Assembly (NCBI RefSeq): GCF_031458255.1 | Contig: NZ_JAVDYC010000001.1 | Coordinates: 6,705,001-6,769,000, forward strand | Length of the DNA: 64,000 nt | Direction: 5' to 3' | Source of the DNA: Catenuloplanes niger | Lineage (GTDB): Bacteria > Actinomycetota > Actinomycetes > Mycobacteriales > Micromonosporaceae | Shown: positions 45,058 through 54,390 of the stretch, piece by piece | Numbering within the stretch: the stretch's first letter is position 1 | How the letters are laid out: every line of letters starts with the position of its first letter | Notes under the pieces: generated by a model | Databases searched by the model: none | What the model saw: the letters and a program-made list of their open reading frames with translations, nothing else | Told to the model about the DNA's origin: nothing | Translations under genes and position numbers: made by a program

Positions 45058-45477
45058 GTGCATACCCACAATTTCGCGCAGCAGGCGACGGGCGGCTCCG
45101 GCGGCGGCTTCACGATGATCCTCATGATGGTCGGCCTGATGGCCGTCATGTACTTCATGATGATCCGCCCGCAGCAGAAGCGCCGTCGCGAGGCCGAGCG
45201 CATGCAGAGCGAGCTCGGCATCGGCGACGAGGTCGTCACGATCGGCGGCCTGCACGGCGTGGTGGCCGGTTACGACGACGACACCGTGACCATCGAGGCG
45301 TACGACGACGTGCTGCTGCGCTTCGCACGCCCCGCGATCGCCCGCGTCGTCACCAAGGCGGACGCGCCGGTGACCGACGAGGCCGTGCCGGCCGGTGAGC
45401 CGGTGGACGCGGTCGTCGAGACGCCGGCCGAGACCAAGCGTGCCTCCATGGACAGCAAGGACGTTGTCAAGGAGTGA
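45058..45477 (+). CDS. yajC: preprotein translocase subunit YajC
   Basis: 139 aa single-pass membrane component of the SecDF-YajC accessory complex. Helix FTMILMMVGLMAVMYFMMIRP is followed by QQKRRREAERMQSELGIGDEVVTIGGLHGVV, the family signature. GTG 45058 follows GGAAGG. The C-terminus is extended by an acidic tail. secD begins 162 bp downstream; the interval has a short hairpin, TGACCC/GGGTCA at 45475-45495. Confidence 0.93.
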   Translation: MHTHNFAQQATGGSGGGFTMILMMVGLMAVMYFMMIRPQQKRRREAERMQSELGIGDEVVTIGGLHGVVAGYDDDTVTIEAYDDVLLRFARPAIARVVTKADAPVTDEAVPAGEPVDAVVETPAETKRASMDSKDVVKE

Positions 45478-45639
45478 CCCCTTCACAAAGGGTCATTGAA
45501 GTTGTTGGATAATCGCGCGAGGTGTGCCCGGAAGCGGGTGCGTCTCGTTCACCATCACGCTCCTCGCCGGTTCGCGTCGGCGCTCCAACCCAGCCGCCCC
45601 ACCCGGCGGCCTCCAGGCCCGTAAAGGAACTCAACAGCC

Positions 45640-47610
45640 GTGGCACCACCTCAGGGACAGATGCGCCCCGGGCGGCAACTTGCCGTGCTCGGCCTGATCT
45701 TCGTCGTCCTCTTCCTCATGGTCTTCTTCGTCGGCGTTCCCGGCAAGTCGAGCTTCACCGAGCGTCTGGAGCCCAAGCTGGGCCTGGACCTGATCGGCGG
45801 CACCCGGGTCACGTACACCGCCACCACGATGGACGGAGCGGACCCGCCGGCGGAGCAGCTCGAAGAGGCCCGCCAGATCATCGAGAGCCGCGTCAACGCG
45901 CTCGGCGTCTCGGAGGCCGAGGTGGTGATCGAGGGCAACCGGAACATCGTCATCTCGCTGGCCGGTGAGAACCGGGACGACCTCAAGCAGGTCGGCGACG
46001 CCGCGCAGCTGCGTTTCCGCAAGGTTCTGAAGGCCGCGGACGGCTCCGGTGTCGCCCCGGCGGTCACCGAGACCCCGACGCCCGGCGCGTCCCCGTCGCC
46101 CGGTGCCAGCGGCGCCCCGTCGCCCGGTGCGAGCGGCGCCCCGGCGGCCGGCCAGTCGCCCGGTGCCGCGGTGACCTCCAGCCCGTCCGCCAGCGGTGGT
46201 GCCGGCGGCGGCACCGGTGGCCAGGGCGGTGGCGCGGCGGCGACCGCGACCCCGACGCCGGCCCCGTCCGGCGCCGCGAGCGCCACGCCGACGCCGGCCG
46301 CCAGCGGCTCGGCCGCCCCGGCGCCGGTCAGCACGGACGTGGCCGCGATCCGCGCCGAGGTGCAGAAGAAGGTCGGCGAGGCCGCCTGGGCCGCCGCGTC
46401 CGGCCTGCAGGGCGTGGCCGACCTGACCACCGACCCGACGCTGGCCACCACGCTCGCGCCGTTCGGCACGCTGGACCCGGAGACCGAGGTCCGCGCGCTG
46501 GAGCCGGCCATGCAGTTCAACGTCCCGCAGATCAGCTGCGCGATGCTGGACGCCCGTCCGGCCGGCTCGATCGTCGACCCGAACTCCCAGGCGGTCGCCT
46601 GTGAGGCCGGCGCGAAGTACCTGCTGGACGTGGCGAAGGTGCTCGGCACCGACGTCGAGGGCGCCAGCGGCGTGCTCGACCAGCAGACCGGCGACTGGGT
46701 GGTCAGCCTCGACTTCACCGGCGAGGGCCAGGAGAAGTGGACCGCGCTGACCCGCGAGGCCTACAACAACGAGGGTGGCACCTGCGACCAGACCGCGCTC
46801 GGTGACGGCAGCCGCTGCCGCGTCGCGGTGGTGCTGGACAACGAGGTCATCTCCTCGCCGGAGATCCAGGCCGTGCTCACCGGCGACTCGCAGATCACCG
46901 GTAGCTTCAACTCCGCCTCGGCCAACGAGCTGGCGTCGAAGCTGCGCTACGGCGCGCTGCCGCTGACCTTCGAGGCCGACGAGGCGCAGAACGTGTCCGC
47001 CACGCTCGGCGCGGAGCAGCTGCGCGCGGGTCTGCTCGCGGCCGGTCTCGGCATGCTGCTGGTGGCGATCTACGCGTTCTTCTACTACCGCCTGCTCGGC
47101 ACCGTGATCTTCCTGAGCCTGATCCTGTCCGCGCTGCTCACCTACGGCGCGCTGGTGGTGCTCGGCCGGCAGATCGGCTTCACGCTGACGCTCGCCGGCA
47201 TCGCGGGCTTCATCGTGTCGCTGGGTGTCGCGGCCGACTCGTTCATCATCTACTTCGAGCGGTTGAAGGACGAGATCCGCGAGGGCCGCAGCCCGCGCAG
47301 CGCGGTCGGCCGCGCCTGGACCCGGGCCCGCCGGACGATCATCTCGGCCAACGCGATCTCCCTGATGGCCGCGGTCGTGCTCTACATCGTCTCGGTCGGC
47401 CAGGTGAAGGGCTTCGCGTTCGCGCTGGGTCTGGCCACGCTGCTCGACCTGATCGTCGTGTTCCTCTTCCGCCACCCGGTGATGACCATGTTCGCCCGGA
47501 CCCGGGCGTTCCTGTCGCCGCGGGTCAGCGGCCTGGGCCGGGTCCTGAAGGAGAAGCCGGCCGCCACCGACACCGTCAAGCCGCGCTCGTCGCGTGTGAA
47601 GGAGGCCTGA
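45640..47610 (+). CDS. secD: protein translocase subunit SecD
   Basis: 656 aa proton-driven export factor. TM1 (LAVLGLIFVVLFLMVFFVG) is followed by GLDLIGGTRVTYTA, P1 domain motifs (IIESRVNALGVSEAEV, IVISLAG), and five C-terminal helices including GIAGFIVSLGVAADSFIIYFERLKDEIREG. Residues about 143-230 are a Gly/Ala/Pro/Ser/Thr-rich insertion not present in compact SecD proteins. The start is GTG; secF begins one base after its stop. Confidence 0.95.
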   Translation: MAPPQGQMRPGRQLAVLGLIFVVLFLMVFFVGVPGKSSFTERLEPKLGLDLIGGTRVTYTATTMDGADPPAEQLEEARQIIESRVNALGVSEAEVVIEGNRNIVISLAGENRDDLKQVGDAAQLRFRKVLKAADGSGVAPAVTETPTPGASPSPGASGAPSPGASGAPAAGQSPGAAVTSSPSASGGAGGGTGGQGGGAAATATPTPAPSGAASATPTPAASGSAAPAPVSTDVAAIRAEVQKKVGEAAWAAASGLQGVADLTTDPTLATTLAPFGTLDPETEVRALEPAMQFNVPQISCAMLDARPAGSIVDPNSQAVACEAGAKYLLDVAKVLGTDVEGASGVLDQQTGDWVVSLDFTGEGQEKWTALTREAYNNEGGTCDQTALGDGSRCRVAVVLDNEVISSPEIQAVLTGDSQITGSFNSASANELASKLRYGALPLTFEADEAQNVSATLGAEQLRAGLLAAGLGMLLVAIYAFFYYRLLGTVIFLSLILSALLTYGALVVLGRQIGFTLTLAGIAGFIVSLGVAADSFIIYFERLKDEIREGRSPRSAVGRAWTRARRTIISANAISLMAAVVLYIVSVGQVKGFAFALGLATLLDLIVVFLFRHPVMTMFARTRAFLSPRVSGLGRVLKEKPAATDTVKPRSSRVKEA

Positions 47611-47611
47611 C

Positions 47612-48769
47612 ATGGCCAAGGAAGGTCTTGCCAGTCGCCTCTACCGGGGCGACGCCGGCCTCAAGATCATCGGCCGGCGCAACATGTGGTTTGCGATCGC
47701 CGCGGTCGGTGTGCTGATCGCGCTCGGCAGCTTCGTGCTCCGCGGCTTCACGCTCGGCATCGAGTTCACCGGCGGCACCGAGTTCCAGGTGCCGGCCGCC
47801 AACCTCACCATCGACCGGGCCTCGGACGCCGTCACCAAGGCGATCGAGGAGTCCGGCGCGGAGGACGTGAAGGTCGAGTCGACCCAGCAGGTCGGCGACG
47901 ACACGAGCGGCTTCCTCCTGGTCAAGACCGGCGAGGTGACGGCCGACCAGTCGATCGAGATCAAGGCGTCGGTGGCGGAGACGCTCGACCTGGACCCGGC
48001 GCTGGTCTCGGACAGCCGGGTCTCCGGTGCCTGGGGCGCGTCCGTGACGGAGCGCGCGATCCTGGCGCTGCTGGTCTTCCTCGCGGTGGTCTCGCTCTAC
48101 CTGGTGCTGCGGTTCGAGTGGCGGATGGCGGTCGCGGCCGTCGTCTCGCTGCTGCTCGACCTGGTGCTCACCGCGGGCGTCTACTCGATCGTCGGCTTCG
48201 AGGTCTCGCCGTCGACCGTGATCGGCTTCCTGACCATCCTCGGTTACGCGCTCTACGACGTGGTCGTGGTGTTCGACAAGGTCCAGGAGAACACGAAGGG
48301 CATCACCGCGGGCAGCGGCCAGACGTACGCGGAGGCGTCCAACCTGGCGATCAACCAGACGCTGATGCGGTCGATCAACACCTCGCTGGTGGCGCTGCTG
48401 CCGGTCGGTGGCCTGCTCTTCATCGGCGCGGGCGTGTTCGGCGCCCGCACGCTGGAGGACCTGGGCCTGGTGCTCTTCGTCGGCATGGCGCTGGCGATCT
48501 ACTCCTCGCTGTTCTTCGCCACGCCGGTGCTGGTCGCGCTGAAGGACTTCGAGCCGCGGATCCGGGTGCACAACCAGCGGGTGCTGGCGCGCCGCGCGTC
48601 GCTGGCGAACCGTGCGGCCGAGGCCGGCACGGACGCGGTGCCGGCGGACGCGGAGCACGCGCTGGCCGGTTCCACGCCGCGGGTCGGCGCCCGGCCGAAC
48701 GCCAAGCGGCCGAACACCGGCAACCGTGGCAACCGCCCCGGCAACACCGGAGCCAAGCGCCGCGGCTAG
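47612..48769 (+). CDS. secF: protein translocase subunit SecF
   Basis: 385 aa partner of SecD. It has TM1, the GIEFTGGTEFQV motif, and the SecF signature helices VIGFLTILGYALYDVVVVFDKVQEN with NQTLMRSINTSLVALLPV. The C-terminal tail (NAKRPNTGNRGNRPGN) is basic and disordered. AAGGAGG lies just before ATG 47612. A hairpin terminator follows. Confidence 0.95.
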   Translation: MAKEGLASRLYRGDAGLKIIGRRNMWFAIAAVGVLIALGSFVLRGFTLGIEFTGGTEFQVPAANLTIDRASDAVTKAIEESGAEDVKVESTQQVGDDTSGFLLVKTGEVTADQSIEIKASVAETLDLDPALVSDSRVSGAWGASVTERAILALLVFLAVVSLYLVLRFEWRMAVAAVVSLLLDLVLTAGVYSIVGFEVSPSTVIGFLTILGYALYDVVVVFDKVQENTKGITAGSGQTYAEASNLAINQTLMRSINTSLVALLPVGGLLFIGAGVFGARTLEDLGLVLFVGMALAIYSSLFFATPVLVALKDFEPRIRVHNQRVLARRASLANRAAEAGTDAVPADAEHALAGSTPRVGARPNAKRPNTGNRGNRPGNTGAKRRG

Positions 48770-48788
48770 CCCGGCGTCCGTCAGTCCA

Positions 48789-48840
48789 GGATCGAGGCGT
48801 CCGCCGAGCCGTGCCAACGGCCCGGGGGACGCCTCGATCC
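48789..48840. terminator. hairpin between secF and apt
   Basis: GGATCGAGGCGTCC (48789-48802) pairs exactly with 48827-48840 around a G/C-rich 24-base loop, 19 bases after the secF stop. Confidence 0.65.
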
Positions 48841-48895
48841 CTGTGTGGGCGGCCCCGGGTGGAGGCGCGGGATCCGGGTCGCGAAGAATGACCCG

Positions 48896-49456
48896 GTGAC
48901 CTCGACCCCCTCACTCTCCGGTGACCTCGGTGCCGACGTGGCCGCGCTGGTCGCGAGCCGGACGCTGGACGTGCCCGACTTCCCCAAGCCGGGCATCCTG
49001 TTCAAGGACCTGATGCCGCTGTTCTCGGACGGCGCGGTGTTCAGGGCGACGATCGACGCGATCGCCGCCCACTACGGGCCGGACTCGTTCGACGTGGTGG
49101 TCGGCGTGGAGGCCCGCGGTTTTCTGATCGCGGCCGCGCTGGCGTACACGACCGGCGTGGGCGTGGTCCCGATCCGCAAGGCCGGCAAGCTGCCCCGCGC
49201 GGTGCACTCCGCGTCGTACGCGCTGGAGTACGGCGAGGCCACGCTGGAGGTGCACGAGGACGCGTTCGTGGCCGGCCAGCGCGTGCTGGTGGTCGACGAC
49301 GTGCTGGCCACCGGCGGCACCGCGAAGGCGACGCTCGACCTGGTGGAGAAGGCCGGCGGCACGGTCACGGCGTTCACCGTGCTGCTGGAGCTGTCGTTCC
49401 TGGAGGGCCGCCGCCGGCTCGCCGGACGTACCGTTGATGCGCTGCTGACTGTTTGA
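48896..49456 (+). CDS. apt: adenine phosphoribosyltransferase
   Basis: 186 aa salvage enzyme joining adenine to PRPP. Signature elements: VPDFPKPGILFKDLMPLF, GVEARGFLIAAALAY, PIRKAGKLPRAV and the PRPP loop VLVVDDVLATGGTAKA. GTG 48896 gives the usual length; the frame is open from a GTG at 48845, and no strong RBS decides between them. Order secF-apt-rel matches mycobacteria, without the lipoprotein gene found between secF and apt there. Confidence 0.93.
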   Translation: MTSTPSLSGDLGADVAALVASRTLDVPDFPKPGILFKDLMPLFSDGAVFRATIDAIAAHYGPDSFDVVVGVEARGFLIAAALAYTTGVGVVPIRKAGKLPRAVHSASYALEYGEATLEVHEDAFVAGQRVLVVDDVLATGGTAKATLDLVEKAGGTVTAFTVLLELSFLEGRRRLAGRTVDALLTV

Positions 49457-49622
49457 TGAGTGTTTGTCAGGTGGCCGAGCGTAGGGTGTCTTCGCTGCCC
49501 GGACGGGTAGGATTGGCGTCCGGACGCGGCCCGGGTGTTCCCTCCCGGTGGCGCGGACACCGACCGTGCGGATACGGTCAGGGCGTCCACACATGTGGCC
49601 GATCGGAGAGGTGAGGGGGCCG

Positions 49623-52145
49623 ATGTCCAGTCACGTCGCCTCTCCTGGTGAGGGCAAAGCAGGCGAGGGCGCGGTGGCGACGAACGAGGTGGAACGGCTT
49701 CCGGACATCGTCTCGGCCGTCGAGGCCGAGCGCGTGCCCGAGCCCCCGATGAATGATCTTGAGGCTCCGCCGGCGCCGGCGACCCACCCGACGGACGACG
49801 GCGAGGGCGTGGTGCTGCCCTTCCCCGGCGGCCCGAGCGTCGCGGACCAGATCGCCGCCGGTGAGCAGGAGGACCCGACCTTCCTGACCGGTGTGGCGTC
49901 CGGCCGCCGGGTGCGCGCCCGCCTGGCCCGGTTCAACGCGCCCTGGCAGACGCCGCAGGTGGCGGAGGTGCTGGAGCCGCTGATCTCGATCCACCGCGCC
50001 AGCCACCCGAAGGCGGACGTGCGACTGCTGCAGCGCGCGTTCGACATGGCCGCGAAGTGGCACCTCGGTCAGTACCGCAAGTCCGGCGACCCGTACATCA
50101 CGCATCCGCTCGCCGTGGCCACCATCCTGGCCAACCTCGGCATGGACACGACCACGCTGGTCGCGGCGCTGCTGCACGACACGATCGAGGACACCGACTA
50201 CAGCCTCGACGCGATGCGCACCGACTTCGGTGGCGAGGTCGCGCTGCTGGTCGACGGCGTGACCAAGCTGGACAAGGTGAAGCTCGGCGACGCGGCCAAG
50301 GCGGAGACGATCCGCAAGATGGTCGTGGCGATGGCGAAGGACCCGCGCGTCCTGGTCATCAAGCTCGCCGACCGGCTGCACAACATGCGCACGCTGACCT
50401 TCCTGCCCCGCGCCAAGCAGGAGCAGAAGGCCAAGGAGACGCTGGAGATCCTGGCCCCGCTGGCGCACCGGCTCGGCATGAACACGATCAAGTGGGAGCT
50501 GGAGGACCTGTCGTTCGGGTTCCTGTTCCCGAAGCGGTTCGAGGAGATCAACCGCCTGATCGGCGAGCACCAGCCGCAGCGCGACACGCTGCTCCGGCAG
50601 GTCACGCAGAAGGTTCAGGTCGACCTCAAGTCCGCCAAGATCAAGGCGGAGACCACCGGCCGTCCCAAGCACCTGTACTCGATCTACCAGAAGATGATCG
50701 TGCGGGGCCGGGACTTCAACGACATCTACGACCTGGTCGGCGTGCGGATCCTGGTGGACACCGTGCGCGACTGCTACGCGGCACTCGGGGTGATCCACGC
50801 GAACTGGCAGCCCGTCCCGGGCCGGTTCAAGGACTACATCGCGATGCCGAAGTTCAACATGTACCAGTCGCTGCACACCACCGTGATCGGCCCGTCCGGC
50901 AAGCCGGTGGAGATGCAGATCCGGACGTACGCGATGCACCGCACCGCGGAGTTCGGCATCGCCGCGCACTGGAAGTACAAGGAGCAGAAGGGCGCGACCG
51001 TGGTCGGCCCGCCCGCGCACATCGACGAGATGACCTGGCTGCGGCAGCTGCTCGACTGGCAACGCGAGGCGAGCGACCCGAGCGAGTTCCTGGACGCGCT
51101 CCGCTTCGACCTCTCCAGCCAGGAGGTCTACGTCTTCACGCCGAAGGGCGACGTGATCCCGCTGCCGACCGGCTCCACGCCGGTCGACTTCGCCTACGCG
51201 GTGCACACCGAGGTCGGGCACAAGTGCATCGGCGCGCGGGTCAACGGCAAGCTGGTCCCGCTGGAGTCGACGCTCTCCAACGGCGACGTCATCGAGATCT
51301 TCACGTCGAAGTCCGATTCGGCCGGCCCGTCGCAGGACTGGCTCGGGTTCGTCAAGTCGCCCCGGGCCCGCACCAAGATCCGGCAGTACTTCAACAAGGA
51401 GCGGCGCGAGGAGGCGATCGAGGCCGGCAAGGAGGCCATGGTCAAGGCCATGCGCAAGCAGGGCCTGCCCCTCCAGCGGCTGCTGACCTCCGAGGCGCTC
51501 ATCGCGATCGCCCGCGACCTGCACCTCAACGACGTCTCCGCGCTCTACGCCGCGGTCGGCGAGAGCCAGGTCTCCGCGCAGTCCGTGGTCCAGCGCCTGG
51601 TCGCCGGCTACGGCGGCGAGGAGGGCGCGGTCGAGGACATCGCCGAGACTGCCGTCCCGACCCGCCCACCGAGGACCCGGACCACCGGCCACGACCCGGG
51701 CGTCGAGGTCCGCGGCGTCTCCGACGTGTGGATCAAGCTGGCCCGCTGCTGCACGCCGGTCCCGGGCGACGCGGTCTTCGGCTTCGTCACCCGCTCCGGC
51801 GGCGTGAGCGTGCACCGCGACGACTGCGCGAACGCGGAGGACCTGAAGGTCCAGGAGGACCGCATCGTCGTCGTCACCTGGAAGCCGACCAGCGCCTCCA
51901 CGTTCCTGGTCGCGATCCAGGTCGAGGCGCTCGACCGGCACAAGCTGCTGGCCGACGTCACGCGCGTGCTCTCCGACGAGCGCGTCAACATCCTCTCCGC
52001 GACCGTCACCACCACCCGCGACCGGGTCGCGGTGAGCCGCTTCAGCTTCGAGATGGCCGACCCCAAGCACCTCGGCCACCTGCTCGCCGCCGTCCGCAAG
52101 GTCGACGGCGTGTTCGACGCCTACCGGGTCACCTCCGGGGCCTGA
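49623..52145 (+). CDS. rel: bifunctional (p)ppGpp synthetase/hydrolase
   Basis: 840 aa Rel/SpoT homologue controlling the stringent response. HD hydrolase domain with HDTIED (H185, D186, E189, D190); synthetase domain with [16 protein letters not shown] (from R361) and [25 protein letters not shown] ([24 protein letters not shown]); zinc-finger/helical part ([11 protein letters not shown]) and C-terminal ACT. Both catalytic halves look intact. A roughly 90-residue acidic N-terminal extension precedes the HD domain. ATG 49623 follows GAGGGGG; the frame is open to 49548. Confidence 0.95.
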   Translation: MSSHVASPGEGKAGEGAVATNEVERLPDIVSAVEAERVPEPPMNDLEAPPAPATHPTDDGEGVVLPFPGGPSVADQIAAGEQEDPTFLTGVASGRRVRARLARFNAPWQTPQVAEVLEPLISIHRASHPKADVRLLQRAFDMAAKWHLGQYRKSGDPYITHPLAVATILANLGMDTTTLVAALLHDTIEDTDYSLDAMRTDFGGEVALLVDGVTKLDKVKLGDAAKAETIRKMVVAMAKDPRVLVIKLADRLHNMRTLTFLPRAKQEQKAKETLEILAPLAHRLGMNTIKWELEDLSFGFLFPKRFEEINRLIGEHQPQRDTLLRQVTQKVQVDLKSAKIKAETTGRPKHLYSIYQKMIVRGRDFNDIYDLVGVRILVDTVRDCYAALGVIHANWQPVPGRFKDYIAMPKFNMYQSLHTTVIGPSGKPVEMQIRTYAMHRTAEFGIAAHWKYKEQKGATVVGPPAHIDEMTWLRQLLDWQREASDPSEFLDALRFDLSSQEVYVFTPKGDVIPLPTGSTPVDFAYAVHTEVGHKCIGARVNGKLVPLESTLSNGDVIEIFTSKSDSAGPSQDWLGFVKSPRARTKIRQYFNKERREEAIEAGKEAMVKAMRKQGLPLQRLLTSEALIAIARDLHLNDVSALYAAVGESQVSAQSVVQRLVAGYGGEEGAVEDIAETAVPTRPPRTRTTGHDPGVEVRGVSDVWIKLARCCTPVPGDAVFGFVTRSGGVSVHRDDCANAEDLKVQEDRIVVVTWKPTSASTFLVAIQVEALDRHKLLADVTRVLSDERVNILSATVTTTRDRVAVSRFSFEMADPKHLGHLLAAVRKVDGVFDAYRVTSGA

Positions 52146-52186
52146 CCGCCGCCGTCCGCCGCCGAAAGCATCAAGGGCACACCACC

Positions 52187-52263
52187 GATATGCCCGCTTC
52201 CGGCGGCCCCGGTGCCGCATGCTCCCGCGGGCACCGGTCGTCGCTGGCGCTCCTCCCTGCACG
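52187..52263 (+). repeat. left arm of 77-bp inverted repeat
   Basis: It pairs with 53322-53398 on the opposite strand, 73 of 77 positions identical by eye. Partial similarity continues inward (GGTCAACCCCACCCGC against GATCAACCCCCGCCCGC). The arms enclose a 1.06-kb gene-poor segment between rel and the cyclophilin operon. Confidence 0.8.
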
Positions 52264-53321
52264 TCCCGCCGCGCAAGGTCAACCCCACCCGCGCCGGTAA
52301 CGCAGCCAAGCCCCCGATATGCCCGAAATATCGGGCACGGAAGGCGATGGCCGGTCGGCGTCGATGTGCGAGCCAAGATCCTGCAGCCCGCGTTGCTGTT
52401 CGCCGCCGCTGGGAACCAGCAATGAGCGCCGAAAGGATCTCGATCCCAGCGCGCGCCAGATCGGCGCCACCTGCCGGACGCGCGTAGCTCCGCCCATCGC
52501 CCCCGCCGCAGGCGGCGCCCAAGCCCTCCACCGCCGCCGGCGGCGACCCCACCGACCCCACCGCCTCCGCTGCTTCCGCTGCTTCCGCCGCCTCCGCCTC
52601 CGCCGATGCCGACGCCGACGTCACCCCGTGGTGTGCGCCGGAAGCGGCGTGCGGTGGAGATGGCGAGCCGGAAGCGGCGCGCGGTGGAGATGGCGAGCCG
52701 GAAGCGGCGCGCGGTGGAGATGGCGAGCCGCAAGCGGCGCGCGGTGGAGATGGCGAGCCGCAAGCGGCGCGCAGCCGGACAGCGAGCCGGTCGGGGTGTG
52801 TGCCGGGGTGGCGCGCAAGCGGCGCGCAGCCGGACAGCGAGCCGGTCGGGGCGTGTGCTGGGGGTGGCGCGCAAGCGGCGCTCGTGGAAGTGGCGCCCGC
52901 TGGTGGCGTGCCGGAAGTAGCGAGTGGAAGCGGCCCGTGATGGGCGGTGTGCCGCGAGCTGCTCGTGGTGGCGCGGCGCGTTCTGGGGTTGGCGTGCCAA
53001 AGGTGGCGCGCGGTGGAAGCGGCGCTTGCTGGGATTCGCGCCGAAGCGGCGGGCGGTGGGCGGGGGTGTCGAAGTGGCGTGCGGTAGGTGCGTTGTCGGA
53101 AGCAGAGCGCTGTGGGGATGACGTGGCGGTCGGTGGAGCCGGCGCGCGGTGAGCGTGAGTGCCGGAAGTGGCGCACCGTGGGCTGATGTGCTGCGGCAGG
53201 CCGTCGAGGTGGCGTGTGGAGGTCAGGGCTCGGTGGGACGGCGTGCGGGATGCGGTGGCGTGCCGAGGTGGGGTGCGGTGGCGCGGTGGGGCGGGCGGGG
53301 GTTGATCGTGGGGCTTCGGAT
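52264..53321. other. gene-free, minisatellite-rich interval
   Basis: No frame has convincing codon structure, domains or a ribosome site; the long open frames on both strands arise from G/C bias and repeats whose period is a multiple of three. TGCCCGA-AATA-TCGGGCA (52320-52337) is a small hairpin. The right half is built from degenerate GTGGAAGTGGCG-like words. Confidence 0.6.
52641..52871. repeat. 30-bp and 55/56-bp tandem repeat arrays
   Basis: Four 30-bp units (52641, 52671, 52701, 52731) of GAAGCGGCGCGCGGTGGAGA-type sequence end in TGGCGAGCCG. They pass without a break into two longer units starting CAAGCGGCGCGCAGCCGGAC at 52761 and 52816, 55 and 56 bp long, and a truncated third copy at 52872. 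Confidence 0.85.
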
Positions 53322-53398
53322 CGTGCAGGGAGGAGCGCCGGCGACGACCGGTGCCCGCGGGAGCGTGCGGCACCGGTGCCGCCGGGAGCGGGCATATC
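53322..53398 (-). repeat. right arm of 77-bp inverted repeat
   Basis: Reverse complement matches 52187-52263 with four mismatches and no gap. Confidence 0.8.
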
Positions 53399-53455
53399 CG
53401 CATCTTCGGTTTGGTGGTGTCCCGGTGGTTCGGTGATCCGGAGCCGGACATGGGG

Positions 53456-53490
53456 CGGCCCCCGTCGCGAACCGCGTGCGACGGGGGCCG
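53456..53490. terminator. hairpin ending the cyclophilin operon
   Basis: CGGCCCCCGTCGC (53456-53468) pairs perfectly with 53478-53490 across a nine-base loop, 16 bases past the stop of the minus-strand cyclophilin. Confidence 0.75.
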
Positions 53491-53505
53491 GGTGGAGCGG
53501 GTGGG

Positions 53506-54336
53506 TCAGGCCGCGGCGACCGTGACCGTCTGGATGTTGATGTCTTCCTTCGGGTGGCCGCCGCCCGGGCTCGGGTCGAACGCGCCGTCGTGGCCCTTCT
53601 CGGTGGCCTTCTTCAGGACCGCGAGGCCGGCGTCGGAGACCTTGCCGATGATGGTGTAGTCCGGCGACAGCTCGGTGTCCTCGTAGATGAAGAAGAACTG
53701 GCTGCCGTTCGTGCCGTCCGCGCCGCTGTTGGCGAGCGCGACCACGCCGGCCGGGTACGGCGGGATGTCGCTGGTCGGCAGGTACTCGTTGCTGTAGCGG
53801 TAGGCCGGGCCGCCGGTGCCGTCGGACTCCCGGTAGCCGTCGCCCTTCGCGCTCGGGTCGCCGCACTGCAGCATGCCGGGGAACATCCGGTGGCACTTGG
53901 TGCCGTCGAAGAACTTCTTGCCGGCCAGGTGCGTGAACGACTCGGCCGCGCACGGGGACTTGGTCTTGTCCAGCGTCACGTCGACCACGCCGAAGTTGGT
54001 GGTGACGGTCATGACCGACTTGCCGACGTTGGACGCGCTGGCCGGCGGCATGCCGACGTCGACCGTGGTGCCCTGGCCCTGGTCGGGCGCGGCGTTCCAG
54101 GTGCAGGTGGTGGTGCCGGCGGCGACCGGCGAGGTGGTGGACTCGTCGTCGTCGCCGCGCAGCACGGTGACCGCGATCAGCACGCCGGCCGCCACGACCA
54201 GGACGGCCGCGCTCGCGGACGCCGCGATCCAGAGGTTCTTGCGCTTGCGGGCGGCAGCCTCCTTGCGGGCCGCCATTTCCCGCTCGAGCTTTGCCCGTGC
54301 TGCGGCGCGCTGCTGCCGCTCCTTGATGGACGACAC
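53506..54336 (-). CDS. membrane-anchored cyclophilin-type peptidyl-prolyl isomerase
   Basis: 276 aa. A charged cytoplasmic coil (KERQQRAAARAKLEREMAARK) precedes one membrane helix (ASASAAVLVVAAGVLIAVTVL), with the isomerase domain outside the membrane. Cyclophilin active-site residues are kept: CHRMFPGMLQCGD supplies Arg, Phe and Gln, and TNGSQFFFIYED the substrate loop. GTG start with AGGAGGAAC upstream. Last gene of a minus-strand pair between rel and the MBL hydrolase, the position of the cyclophilin gene in mycobacteria (Rv2582). Confidence 0.92.
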   Translation of the reverse strand: MSSIKERQQRAAARAKLEREMAARKEAAARKRKNLWIAASASAAVLVVAAGVLIAVTVLRGDDDESTTSPVAAGTTTCTWNAAPDQGQGTTVDVGMPPASASNVGKSVMTVTTNFGVVDVTLDKTKSPCAAESFTHLAGKKFFDGTKCHRMFPGMLQCGDPSAKGDGYRESDGTGGPAYRYSNEYLPTSDIPPYPAGVVALANSGADGTNGSQFFFIYEDTELSPDYTIIGKVSDAGLAVLKKATEKGHDGAFDPSPGGGHPKEDINIQTVTVAAA

Positions 54337-54390
54337 GGTGTTCCTCCTGGATAAGCTATCTGCTGGCAGCGGGTACGAGGTCAGGGTAAG

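Noticed and set aside
52606-52920. Open frame encoding a ten-residue RKRRAVEMAS repeat protein
   Set aside because: It exists only because the 30-bp repeat unit is a multiple of three; no ribosome site, no non-repeat domain, and similar frames are open on both strands.
52141-53505. CRISPR array suggested by regular repeats
   Set aside because: The units are directly abutting tandem copies without unique spacers, and no cas gene is in the window.
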